A stretch of DNA of 64,000 nucleotides from Rotaria macrura (Eukaryota; Rotifera; Eurotatoria; Philodinida; Philodinidae): contig OENT01000665.1 in assembly GCA_900239685.1 (NCBI GenBank), positions 1-64,000 on the forward strand, in the 5' to 3' direction. Below are positions 46,505 to 59,046 of the stretch, in pieces. Each line of letters begins with the position of its first letter. Positions within the stretch are counted from its first letter, which is position 1. The translations under genes were made by a program, and so were the position numbers. The notes under the pieces are model-generated. The model had not been told where the DNA came from, did not search any database, and saw only the letters and a program-made list of their open reading frames with translations.

Positions 46505-49500
46505 ATGTGTCCCGATACAAATAATAATGTAAGAAATCAAGACCATGAAGAAGAAGAAGAGGAGGATGAGGATGAACCAATGTTTAAATTTTCTACAATA
46601 ACAATCGAATCTGGACTTCGAAGAAACAATGAGGATCCTTTGAAACATTCACCAGCAGAATTTAGTTGTATTGCTGTACATGAAAAATTTATCGTCATTG
46701 GAAAGCCAACAGGTGAAATCTTAATAACAGATCATCTGGGTAATGTTATGACACAACATCAAATTAAAGGGGTAAATAATCTTGTGAAAATTATTAGTAT
46801 TTGCTTACAAGGAAAAAGTATACCATTATTAATTTTTAGCACACTTATCCAGTGAATACAATATCTATTGACGATAAAGCAGAATTCATTGGTAGTTGTT
46901 GTCAAGAAGGAAAAGTAAAACATTGATTGTTAATTCTTCTAAGACAAAAACAAAATTTATCTTGATTTCAGGTCAAAATATCTGGTTTATTGGGTAAAAA
47001 TGATGATCAATTAATTTCATTTACTCGTCCGATTCGAGCTGTTTGTCTAGATCCAAATTTTTCTAAAACGAAAATGTTTGTTACTGGTGATACATCTGTA
47101 AGTTAGTAGAAGTAGTGATCGGAAAAGAAATCTAAATGGAAAATTTTCCATTTATATTTTGAAAATAGCTTATATTAAATGAACGAGGCACATTCAGTCG
47201 ACATAAAACGACAACATTATTTGAATTAAACGGCGGTCTTATACATACACTTCGTTGGCAAGAAAAATTAATTGCATTTGCTAATGATAAAGTATTCATT
47301 TCTCGCTTGACAATAACAGAGTTTTTTACCTATATATATGTTTCAATATAACAGGGTGTAGGCGTGTATGATTTGAATGCACGACGATTAGTTGGATTTG
47401 AAGAAACTGACGGCCAAAAAGAGTATGATACATATATATGACATAAAAATGATATGTAGACAAAACCAATGATTCAATTTATTTTTTGTGCTTTAGACTT
47501 CCTGCTGGTGTTTATCCAAGTCGAATATCATGGAATGATCCAACAACATTAGTTATAGCACGTGCTAAAACCATTAAAATAGTTTCGATCTCAATAGAAA
47601 TCAATTATGAACATCAATCAGCAACACCTAAAAAACATTTGAATACAAGTTAGCAAAATCATTTGTCTATTTTGTCAGTGTTCATCAGATCAATGTAGAT
47701 TTTTATGAGTTTTCTAAAAACAAAAACTTGACGTCGTTTAGCAAACGAACTTGTTCTCTTCTATATAGCAAGGCTATATTTCCGACAAATGCATAATCGC
47801 ATCTATGAAGGGCCAAAGTCTGGCGAGCACGTTGGATAAGTCATATATTAGAGATATGAAGATTAAGAACAACGTCTTACATATGTGATTTTACATTGTG
47901 TTTTTGTTATCCAAATCTATGTTATTCGTGGATATCGTTATTTTCTTAAGTTTTCAGTAATGCCTTCAGTTGTTCGACATGATAGTTGTTTTTGTGATGA
48001 CACTATGTAAGATGGTGGTGATATAATCGTACTAATATGAATATTATCATTGATCAGCTCTATGTAACTATGAATAATTATTTGAGTGATGTCCAATAAT
48101 GGTGGACGTTCTACCTTGTGGATCCCCGATGAAAAACGTTCATTGAGAATTAATCATAATAGATCCTTGTGAAAAATTTCAAATCGGTAATTTGATTTAA
48201 AACACATGCCTCCATCCAATCTATTTAGGTAGCAGACCAACTAGGGGAAAAGAATGAAGAGGATGAAAATTAGTGCTGGTTTTATATTATGAGATAGCCA
48301 TGTCACGAACTTAATTTCAAGTTTTTAGAACTTTTAGCAAGACTCTCGGCAATGTCTCAATACGAGATGTAAATTCAAGTCCAGTAAACGTCAACACTCC
48401 AATCTGTAGAATATAAAAAAAATGAAAATCATTGTTTAAATATGTTCAACAATTTCGTGGAAGAGTTTCTCATCATTGATGTTATATTTTCTGTGTTAAC
48501 AATGGTTTGAAATATCAAATCGAAAGAATACGAATGTTGAGCCCTTGACAATATATAACGTACAATATAGATATATTGTACTCTTTGTATTGTTTTAGTA
48601 ATGTCGTTCAAAATCGAGTTTTTTGCATGTGGTTTAACATCTGTCAATCGTGATTTAGTTTTATTTGGTATCGAAGACTTCAGTATGCAAGTACTAATGA
48701 TCGTTTTTAATTTTTTTGTTTTTGTTCAATTTTTCTCAATGAATCATTTTTCTTCTATCAAGAATGGTACATCAGATCCGTCATTAACAGTATTAGTATC
48801 ACAAGGTAAAATATATGAAGAAAAAGCACATGATCCATTTCGTATGTTTTGTGATGAAAAAACATCACCATTTCAATTTCAACTTGGTACGTATTTACTT
48901 CTACAATAGATTTGTCTTCTGAAAATCTTGTTTTTTCTCTAATAGAATATCTACCGGATGAACAATGTTTCTTTATTCTAAGTCCTTATGATATTGTTAA
49001 AGCTGAACGTCGAGACTACGATGATCATATAGAATATTTAATTAATAAGAAAAAATTTGCAGAAGCAATAAAAGCATTCGAACAAGTTTCAAATCCCAAT
49101 GAAAAACCTACACGATACACTCTACAAGTAATATTTGACAGAAAGTAAATCAATTCGAATTTTTATATTTAATTTCAATAAAGATGGTCTATCGAGCATA
49201 TGTTAAATATTTAATTACAAGTAAAAAAGCTGAACAAGCTGTTAAATTATTTCCTCGTGTTTATACAAAGCCTGACGAATGGGGAGAGCAAATTCTTGCA
49301 TTTATAGAACGAAACGAACTTGATGTAAATTTTATATAATTATAAAATAACAAAAAAACAATTGAATCAATCATAGCCATTTAATTTAGATCATTACACC
49401 CTACATTCCAACGGATACACTTAAACTTGATTCAAAAATCTATGAAAAAGTTCTTCAAACATATTTAATACAGAAAAATTTTCAAGTAAATTTCACAACG

Positions 49501-52500
49501 ATCGATAACATACTTTTATTTTCTTTTTTAAATAATTCATCTTTCTATTCTAATTTAGAAATTAAAAGAATTGTTAACTTTATGGCCATCAAATATTTAC
49601 AATATAACTTCAATCGATCAATTAATTCGTTTACAATTGGATGATGAAGATACAGTAAAAATATTACTTGAATGTTCAGCTGTAATGTAAATGAATATTT
49701 TCCATTTTTCTTGATTTGTAAATCATTAATAATTTTTATTATTTCTTTTCTAGAGCAGAAAAACAAGGCAATGTTGATAAAACATTAGATATTTATTTGA
49801 AGTATACTCATATGAACATATTGACAGAAAGCAAATATTTATAATTCTATTGTTTAGAATGAGAAATATTCAAATATTCGAATTGATTGATCGAAAAAAA
49901 CTTCATGAAAAAATTCTACCACATATTGAAACGCTCATGTCAATTGATAAAAATGTTAGTAGAATTAAATCTAATCTAAAATAATCATAATCATAAGATG
50001 AGTGTTACATGTAGTACAGAACAGTATTCACTACTTGTCTCCAGCTTCTCGATTGAACATTCGATTTCGAACGAGATTTGTAATCCAAGTGCTATGCCTA
50101 AAACGCGTACCTCCTCATTGTTAGTGCGATGCCTAAGGATGTGCGGGATATTGCTGTAACCGGTCTGGTTTCGGACCGGTTCGGAAAATCAATCGGCCCT
50201 GATACTAGCGGAAATTCACCGGTGGAAAATAAAAAATAACTATCTGGATTTTCTCTAATTTTGTTTTAAAAAACAAGGTTATTTTTTGTTTTTCCCGTCA
50301 AGTATGAAGTTGATGAAATGGTTTCTCTACAGGGCTGGAACCAGTCCGGTAGAGACCGGAAGTTCAACGATTGAAAGTTTTGAAAAGTCTGTTTTATTAA
50401 GTCTATTTTAATTCGTGTCATAAAAGCTAAGATGTCACACATTTTTCTGTCAGTATGCAAAAAAAACTGTTCAAAACATGTTATTTCAATCCTCTTTCTG
50501 AGATTCTTTTTAGAAAGTTTCATTATGATGAGTGTCTTTTACATATGCTCTTAAACTATTTCATATTTAGAGTCATTTTTTTATCCGATTTTCGCCGCCA
50601 GTTCAGCGGTAGAGCATGTGACTTCAATCGGCCGGATCCGTTTGATTTGTCAACCAGCCGGATCGGTTTACCGTTTCCCAACCGGTTCCAGCACTGATCG
50701 TAAGCTGAAAGTTTTAGTTACATTTCATCAGCAATTGGAATTCTTTGCAATATTTCTTCAAATTAAAACTCCATAATCGAATTTTGCCTTAGGAACTTGA
50801 TGAGAAAAACGTAGAATTGTCAGATATGTGCATTCATAATAGGATGAACTAGATCATATTGTTTGGATTGCTCTGCCTAACTATTAGTTAATTAATTTAA
50901 TAACCGCAACTGACTTTCACAGTTTTTACCATATATTGACTACATGAAACGATTTTTTGTAACCGGTCCAAAATGGTTCAGTTTTTCGATCTCTGTCCAG
51001 TTCCAGCTTTGGTGTGGGACCGTGATCGGTTCCACAAAACTCTTGTTCCCACAAATGTCTAGCCTGGACCCCATCACGAGTCGGAACAATAGAGCTGGCA
51101 GAATAGATTACATCGTTTATATTTTTAATATTCCTCCATTTTGTTGAATCTCATCAGGCAAATTTATACACTAAAGTATTCCCTGTTCGATTCGCTTACG
51201 AAAAAGGTATCGATCGCTTTATTGTTGAATCGAAAGATGCGAAGTATCATGAGAATTTATGAGAAATATCAGAATGGAGAAAAAATTAAACATACAATAT
51301 AAACTGAAACATAGGTCTTTTTACTTTCTTTTTCTTGAAATTTTGCAAGAGAGAAAAACTTGTAGATTGTACAAAGCTGTCTGTTCCGTCTGTAATTTCA
51401 GAGAGATTTCAATTAGATTTGAGAGTCGAAAAGCTTCATTATTTTTGTCGATGTTTGAAAAAAAATAACCATTATTTTTTTACCAATACTTTAAGCCTCT
51501 CAATAAAAAAAAATAAAGACTGCTCTAACCTGATCCTTTTTAGATTGAATTTTGAATTTAAACGGGATATCAATGTGTAATCGTTACGGTCGGATCTTTA
51601 AGGTTTTAGAAACAGCACTGTTTTGTTCAATGACATAAAAAAAAGGAAAATATATTGCTCTCGTTTGCCTTACAGTTGGTTTTTGCGTCGAATATTTGAG
51701 CAGTAGATAAGCTAAAATTAACAGAATGTAAAAAAGCTTGGTTCCACACACACGTTCTTAAGTTTTGCAGAAGCTGCGAAACCATTTTAAGATTCGACTG
51801 GTGGAAGAATATGCGTGCCACGAATTTTGAAATTGTTTCGTAGTAAAGATTCAATCGATGTTTCTACGTGAAGCATCATTTTAGGTTCCCACAGTTCCTC
51901 CGGAATTTAAAATCGACTTTCATTAAAATTTCGAAGTCAAAAATCTTAGCATTGACTGATTTGATTCTAAAAAATTTTATCTTCTTAGATGACTATTAAT
52001 ATGTTGATAAATCACATGGATAAATTACCTGTAAGTATAACAAACATATCCAATTTCATGATTAACTATTGTGAAATTGAATAGGTACGTTCGGTTCATA
52101 ATGTCTTACAAAAGCAACCACGATATCTTCATGCTGTTTGTAGAAATGCAATAAATTTTCAAAAGGATATAGAAGTTTGTTTTTTTTCCTCGTTATAGTA
52201 TCTTGATGCTGTATTTTCAAAAAATCCAAATGATTCTCGTGATTTTCATACACTTCAAGTATCACTCTATGCTGATTTTGAACCGGATAAACTAATGAGC
52301 TTTTTACGTAAAGCTGGCAATTATAATTTACAAGAAGCATTGGCTATATGTGACCAAAAGCAATTGCATCGTGAAACTGTATTTCTCTATGGTATAAATT
52401 CTCTCTTCTTTTGTTTTGCTAATCAAAACATTAAAAAAAAACAACTTTATACTAGGACGAGCGGGAAATGGACGTGTTGCATTACAAATAATTCTCGAGA

Positions 52501-55500
52501 AATTAAAAGATATTGAAGAAGCGATTAAGTTTTGTCGTGAAACAGGTGATCAAAATTTATGGGCAAAATTAATCGAACAATCTGTTGATAAGCCAGGTAA
52601 ACGTTTATTTCAATCACGTGAAGTCAACAAATTTATTATTTCGTTTGTTCCATAGATTTTATAAGAGGTTTATTAAACCATGCTGGTAGTGATATTAATT
52701 TACAACAAATGATTGATTCGATTAGACCTGATTTACGAATACCTGGTTTACGTGATTCATTGTGCAAAATAATGCAAGATTATAATATTCAGGTAGTTTC
52801 TAATCAATGAGATTATTCTATTAATACAAAACAACCCTTGTAACAAATAATTACCGGTCGAAATTTTGACGTTTACTGTTTGTCATATCCGATATGAAGG
52901 CATACGATCGATGTATAATTATAATGAAAAAGTTTCGGCATCTTTTGAAAACAAGTTACAATACAATAGTTTATAATATATCTAATGTACTGTTAGTTCA
53001 TCATCTTTTTAAAAGTGGAAGTGATAAACATCAACCAATATATTTACCCTTTTGAACTTTGTTTTATATACTAGTTCCTTCAGTGGTCAAAATAATTTTT
53101 ATCATAAGTTTACAGTGAAACTCTGACTGTGAATTAGATAGTTGTAGATCAAGATCGGATAATTACTAAAATTAACAGCTAAATCTAGAATAACATGCAA
53201 TCATTTGATCTATTGTGAATATTTATTAATATCGCTTTAGCTGCAAAAATTAAATTGTATGATTTTATTCAGCGCTATAATCAATAACGATGAATGGTCA
53301 CTACAATCCGATACAGATTTTCTTACTTGTCAGTCTGAACTTTTTACTAATCTCGAAGATTTTCTATGAATGAATATTGTTTTTTGCCAAACTTTTTAGT
53401 ATATTATATTGACCATTTTCATATTGAGTTAAGTTATGATTACAAAAATGTGACAATTGTTCAGCAATGCAATTTATCATATGAGTTGATTTATATGTTG
53501 CCTTATTGTTTATAGATAGTACTTTGATTAGACTTAAGAGATAATAATGTAACCAGACTTTGAGAAGTAAGTTTAACATATAATTCAGTAATCACGACCC
53601 AATTTATAGAATATTTATGAAATGTAAAAACGATGATAGTGAATTATGAAGTTCTGAAATCATTAAGACATGTTGCTACGTCAATTTATAATGTAATTAG
53701 AACGGAAATATGACTTATTTAGAGGTTGATTTGATCATCACAGCATAGATAATCAAGCTCTAGTCAAGAAAAAAATTCACACGCTACGACCGAAATGTCA
53801 TTGAGACATAAAACTTTTAGGTGACAGATTGAACGTAAACAATGCAATTCTTCGCTAGATTTCGAAGAGGAAACTTTGTCGACGATGAAAGAAGTGTTGA
53901 AAATAGAACTACTAAAAATTTATCTCATTTCATCAAATTGATGTAGAATCGTTACTAGATACCTTCGTAGCATCTGTTGATAAGCATAGATTGAAATACA
54001 AAGATGATGCGTTGCACGCAGTGGAAAACATCGATTTTCGACACCTCAATTTATATCTTAACTAGCATGAAAACTACTGCGATCCTGAATTTTGCATTCT
54101 AATTGTAAGGGACGGGTTGTCTTGCAGCACGTGCCAGAAAGCAGATGAACTAGTAGATAGGATGTTTGTAGTCAAGCTCTTTTTTTGTTGAATTTACTAT
54201 TCTATAGTTGATGCGCATTTAGGACATTAGTGAGATACGAAGATATGTTCTCGATTGAGTGAAAACTCAAAACGTTTTTTTAACGAAAAAATAGCGACTG
54301 TAGAAGTTCAAGAACTTTTTTCTTGACAAGATTCGATTGTTCATGTTTCACGGTGAATCATAATGCGCCAGGTTAAAAAGAACGGTCGATTTCCCACAGG
54401 AAAGCTCAGGAACATGGCAGTAGTATTCTGGCGGGAAGTTTTTCGGACTTTTTCTCAATAGATTCCAAATAATTCCTGTTCTTTCTGACAGGAACCGAGC
54501 TGAAAAATTTCGTACCAGAATATAACTTCCATGTTACGAGGTTTTCCTTCAGTATCCAGTGATCGGAACGATTGATTTGTAGCTATAATCGTACCTCAAA
54601 ATTGTACCACTGTTCTTCGATTTTCTCATGCAAATGCTTCATTTCTGATTCTATACATTTTTATCTCATTTGATACTCATGTATTGCATTTTCTTGAACT
54701 CGATAAAATATTACTTTTCATTTAATTAAGCTGAATATCTCGCCATTGTACTCTTTCTGTTTTACTCTTCAGAATACGTATGAAGAAGTGATCTCTGATA
54801 ACCTTTTCGCTGATTTATATTAACTGAAAACTTTTAGCTAAAACATCGATCGCTCATTTACGACCGTACCGACACGACGTGATAGATAAAAATCTACTCT
54901 ACAGATTGACTCAGCCGAAGTTATTTAATAAATGCTGACGTTTTATCTCGATAAAATGTTGAATAGACAACGCAAGCTCAAGTACATAAATGACTGCTTT
55001 TGATGCCATGATCGTTAGTTTCAAAACATAACCAATCGATAATTTTGGACTATTCAGAGTGAAACTTTGACAAAATTCCAATTTCTTACGATAGTGAATT
55101 TTTCAACAAAAAAGAATTTTTATTTCTAGAGAATATCATGTTATTATTCATATTCATAGTAAAGATTACTGCTAGATCTATTTGTCTGTCTCTTATGATG
55201 AAAGGATAAATACCTACATATGTTCTACTATCAGCCTAATAATAAATTACAACAAACGTTCCTCACACAGATGGGATCTTCTTGAAAATTAATTTTTCGA
55301 ATACGCGTTATGCTTTTTTCGTTTAATATCTATGCATATATGATTTCTTAGATGTCTCTGTCGGAATGTTGTCGTAAGATAATCGTTCATGATTGTTTGT
55401 CATTACGAGAGAAGACAGTAACATTACTTCAAAGTGGTTATTTAGTCAAAGGTAATAAATTATTATTTTAATAGTTATCTACATGCTCTAATTTTTAAAT

Positions 55501-55776
55501 AGATACGGATCTTTGTGGTAAATGTCATAATCCTGTATACAGCCCTGGTATAAATATAAATATCTATCGAATTCGATTCGAGAACTTTATTTTTCTTTTC
55601 AGATACTTTGACCAATCCTCCAGTTTCTGTCTTCTTTTGTTTACATGTCTTTCATGCCAAATGTATTGAAACAAATCTAGTAAGAATATTCGTCTATTTA
55701 ACTTTAGATAAAGAAATCCATTTCAATATTATAGGATGTATGTGGTGTTTGTTCGACACGTTCTCTATTTGGTTGA
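46505..55776 (+). CDS. VPS41: VPS41, HOPS/AP-3 vesicle tethering subunit, 23 exons, 848 aa
   Basis: HOPS subunit acting in fusion at late endosomes and lysosomes and in AP-3 transport. Exons: 46505-46771, 46840-46914, 46972-47097, 47169-47291, 47355-47422, 47497-47648, 48599-48690, 48763-48886, 48946-49127, 49184-49324, 49390-49485, 49559-49686, 49754-49801, 49858-49954, 51989-52030, 52085-52135, 52199-52391, 52456-52596, 52656-52792, 55352-55451, 55503-55547, 55603-55679, 55735-55776. They sum to 2547 nt, and length is close to the human protein (about 854 aa). The order is: acidic N-terminus (EEEEEEDEDEP), WD40 propeller, then the clathrin-heavy-chain-like helical repeats (ILSPYDIVKAERRDYDDH, EALAICDQKQLHRETVFLYG, GLRDSLCKIMQDYNIQ). 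A C-terminal RING-type zinc finger is split over four exons (CGKC, CLHVFHAKC, CGVC). Large introns: 47649-48598, 49955-51988 (with transposon remnants) and 52793-55351. The first exon-intron border (GGG|GTAAAT with acceptor at 46839) was chosen because it restores the aligned frame. Confidence 0.95.
47121..47154 (+). repeat. 34-bp dispersed repeat with palindromic core (copy B), in VPS41 intron 3
   Basis: Identical over 34 bp to the reverse complement of 15607-15640 and centred on AAATGGAAAATTTTCCATTT. It occupies nearly half of a 71-bp intron (47098-47168), leaving the splice donor and acceptor intact. Confidence 0.8.
50330..50696. mobile_element. hAT-like MITE in VPS41 intron 14, about 367 bp
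   Basis: The left end CAGGGCTGGAACCAGTCCGG pairs with the reverse-complemented right end CAGTGCTGGAACCGGTTGGG. CAG(G/T)GCTGG termini are characteristic of hAT elements. Additional CCGGTT-rich segments flank it on both sides (about 50155-50225 and 50960-51040), so older or nested relatives probably surround it. No 8-bp duplication is visible at these borders and there is no transposase frame. Confidence 0.5.
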
Positions 55777-56045
55777 AATTAATTTTCTTTTAAATAGTGA
55801 ACAAAATTTCTAATTCTATAACCGAGTGAATATTATGATTATCTTTTGTTATTTCCGTCCTTTTGTTTGTTTACTGTAATTTCATTTATTTGTCGATGCA
55901 TCTATGTAATTATAACTTTAAATTGATTTGTAAAAGAAAATCAACAGTGAGATTCAATTAAATATCTTTATGCATATATATATTGATATATATTCATCTA
56001 AACTAAAGGAACTGTTTTCCCTACTTGATGTGCATGAGTGTGAGA

Positions 56046-56051
56046 AATAAA
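56046..56051 (+). terminator. Candidate VPS41 polyadenylation signal (AATAAA)
   Basis: A canonical AATAAA hexamer lies 270 bp after the VPS41 stop and about 100 bp before the PDCD2-like start. It is followed by a (TA)n run. It is plausible as the 3' end of VPS41, though AATAAA is frequent by chance in AT-rich DNA. Confidence 0.4.
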
Positions 56052-56152
56052 TACATATATATATATAGATAAAGAGATATCTTTTTTTCCTTTCTCTGTC
56101 AAACGAAACAACATAATGATTGCATATGATAATTGTTATGTTTATATTTAAG

Positions 56153-58984
56153 ATGGTTTTACTTGGTTTTATTGATGCACCTAAAGGAGGTAAGACAGAT
56201 AACGATGATGATCCATCGAATTGGACAATATCAAGAATAGGTGGACAACCTGTATGTATGAATTGAAGAAGATCTATTCGTTCTCTAGATTATATTATGT
56301 ATAGGCATATCCGAGTGAAGAAATATCAAATAATTTAAAATCATGTCTTCTCTGTGCAATATGTCAAACGAAGCAAATATTCGTTTGTCAACTTTATTGT
56401 CCATTGGAAGGTCATAAATATGATCGTACTCTTTATCTATTTGCATGTCGAAATCCATCATGTTGGAATTCGTCGAATAGGTTTGTCAAATGATTTTTCT
56501 TTCGTTTTTCTCGATGTATATTTTCACCTAGATTATTTTTAGTTGGACTGTAGTACGATGTCAAAAATTTGATGAAACAGTTAAAGAATTAAATTCTCTC
56601 GACGTTGAACCATCGACTAATAATGTTCAATTAGTATCGACGGATTGGTGTGATGAAGCTGATGCATGGAACAGTGATGATGATGATAATAATAATGATA
56701 ATGGTACGAATAAAAAAATACCTACAATTGTACCAACAATGAGAAAAGAACCTGAAGTTATGTTACATTCAATGAAAATTGAAGATGAAAATGAAAAATT
56801 ATCAAGTGATGATGATGATGACGATGATGATGATGATGATGATATAGAAGTGAAAGAAAAATCTAAGACTAAAAGTATTCCTGTTGCATCTGCCGATGCA
56901 TTTAATCAATGGAAAAAAACGAATCTAACGCAACAAACTTTAGATATATCTACTGATACATTATTTCCATTTTATTATATTGTTATTGATGATGAAGAAG
57001 TAATTACCGACGAAGCTAAATTAAATGAAAAAAAGAAATTAAAAAATAAAGTTAAACAATTGAATAGTATCAATGAAGATGATGATGATGATGATAATGG
57101 TGATAGAACGAAAGGTGGAAAAGAGTAAGACTTGAGACATGCTGAATTTTGATTGGATGCATTAAAATTTAATTCATCTAGAAAATATGAAAAAACACCT
57201 GATATCGAACATGGTGATTTTGTTTTCTATCGATTTCAACAAAAAATTAGATATGCACCTGATCAAATTATAAGGTAGGAATCTGATGTTTACTATTTTA
57301 ATGAGAAAATCACAAGACGTTCGAGTCTTTTGCATACAGTTTCATCCTTAGATGATAAATAAACAAAAGATAGTCAATCTATTGTTACTAGAGAGTGATC
57401 GAACGATGATGAATTTTTATTTCTTACACACGAGTCATTCAATAAATGTGACCAGCGAAGATATCATTTTTATGAATTTTCTTCCCAGGCATTTTGATAA
57501 ATATTTAGCCGTTGATTCTAAATGATTGTTTTATAGAAAAGAAAATAAGTCACAAGATAAGCACTTCGACTCATGTCGATGAAGCTATATCTTGAGAATA
57601 ATATTAGCGATTAAACTGAAATTTTGAGTACTTCGTTTTCTATGACTCATCATGTGTGTGCTAACAATCAAATTCAATACTTTATAACAACCATTGAAAA
57701 CAAGATAGAGGCTTCAGATTTTCAGACAAGCAAGTGCATAGAACAACGTGAATCTCCCGAAATTTTTAACTGAATCTGTCTTTTTTCCTCTCTCAGTTGG
57801 ATTCTCTCAAAAATAAACTTTTGTTGTAAATCAGAATTTCGTCTCAAGAAACCAGTTTTGTCCTGGGACTCAGCTTTATTAGATGAACATATTTACGGAC
57901 TTCACGTCACTTAATAGTTAAGCTTATTGGAAATTTTCAGATCAATTGATACTGTTGTTCTTAGGATGACGGCGATGGTTAGGATATGACTGTGGGTGTA
58001 AATGATTAATTCATCTTGTATTCGCACTTTTTACAGAGATAAATAACGCGAAATGAATTCGTTAAAAATTTCAATGACAAAAAAATAAGCCGATTTACAA
58101 TTTTCGAATGCTACTATTGGCAGTTACAGTGCTTCGTCCTTTTCAGCGAAGTAATTTTAAAAACGAAAATATCTTCTTTCAGAACAGATTTGATTGGTCA
58201 ACTGTCGACTAAAAATATTTTCGTGCAGTGCAAATTTCTTGAGACTTCTCTATTGAACGATCAAAAACTGTAGACTAGTGCTTTGCTTTTTAAACACTTA
58301 TTGGTTAAGAGCACTATTTATATATGCTTGTTTTAATGATAAAAAAAAATGCATTTAACGAAACTAAAATTTTATTTTATGCCCTCAACATCAATTGACT
58401 ATGTCGGTTATGCTTTAATTCTCTATTAACTGAAGAATGTCTTTGATTTCGAGGATTTTGTTAGACAGAGAAGAAACTTATTCGAAGATCTTCCGATAGA
58501 TCAGATCATACAAATGACTTGACTCCTTTATTCGATTGTCCGTAGTTTTTTCCTTTTGTAGTTTAATTCGTTGTTCCATTGAGAAAATATTTGTAAAACT
58601 GCATTTATTTGAAAGGTACGATTGGTCGGGTAATCCGTTGATATTAACAAAAATCAATGCAAATAAAGTGTCGACCGATCAAATATGTCGTCATTGTCAA
58701 GCACCATGTGTTTTCGAATTTCAATTAATGCCAGCACTTGTTAATTTTCTCAAAATTGACAATCAAATAGGTATGATTATTTTCTTTTTTTAATCATAAC
58801 GAACGAATAGAGAAAGCAAGATTTGAGCTGATTGTATAATGCTATTTTGTTTTTGATAGGTCTCGAATTCGGTACTGTTTTTGTTTACACATGTTCCGCG
58901 AATTGTTGGAATGATAATAATGATCTGTATCGTTTTGAAAATGTTTTTGTTCAAGCAGATCCTGATCAAAATTTATTTGATTAA
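56153..58984 (+). CDS. PDCD2L: Programmed cell death 2-like protein (PDCD2L), 6 exons, 409 aa
   Basis: Relatives of PDCD2/PDCD2L act as adaptors or chaperones for 40S ribosomal protein RPS2 and in nuclear export of pre-40S particles. Exons: 56153-56251, 56305-56480, 56543-57124, 57182-57274, 58616-58770, 58860-58984; phases close to 1230 nt. The N-terminus MVLLGFIDAPKGG matches the family's VLLG..DAP start. A first zinc-ribbon-like region has CLLCAICQT, VCQLYCPLEG and FACRNPSCWN, followed by TDWCDEADAW. A long acidic linker with a run of twelve Asp encoded mostly by GAT follows. The C-terminal PDCD2 domain has FPFYYIV, EKYEKTP, WSGNPL, CRHCQAPCVFEFQLMPALV and FGTVFVYTCSANCW. The acidic linker is longer than I recall for the human protein. 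TTTATATTTAAG directly precedes the ATG, a possible 3' splice site for a leader exon. Intron 4 is 1.34 kb. Confidence 0.93.
56809..56844 (+). repeat. GAT/GAC triplet repeat coding for poly-Asp in PDCD2L
   Basis: A run of twelve GAT/GAC codons in the acidic linker, with a second shorter GAT run near 57077-57095. Triplet runs like this change length readily without breaking the frame. Confidence 0.8.
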
Positions 58985-59029
58985 ACGAAGAAAAATTAAA
59001 AGAAAAAGAATACTAACATCGTTATAACG

Positions 59030-59046
59030 TTTTGTTTGTTTTTTAG
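59030..59046 (+). promoter_or_regulatory. 3' splice site abutting the ALG5 start codon (candidate spliced-leader acceptor)
   Basis: A pyrimidine-rich tract ending TTTGTTTGTTTTTTAG is followed immediately by ATG. It sits 46-62 bp after the PDCD2L stop, with no room for a separate promoter of usual size. In organisms with spliced-leader trans-splicing, including bdelloid rotifers, this is the expected arrangement for a downstream operon gene. A cis-spliced upstream leader exon is the alternative. Confidence 0.5.

Noticed and set aside
46772..46852. Alternative VPS41 exon 1/2 junction (donor at 46797, acceptor at 46852)
   Set aside because: It also keeps the frame but uses a weaker acceptor; the GTAAAT donor with the TTTTTAG acceptor gives the better alignment (HTYPVNTISID).
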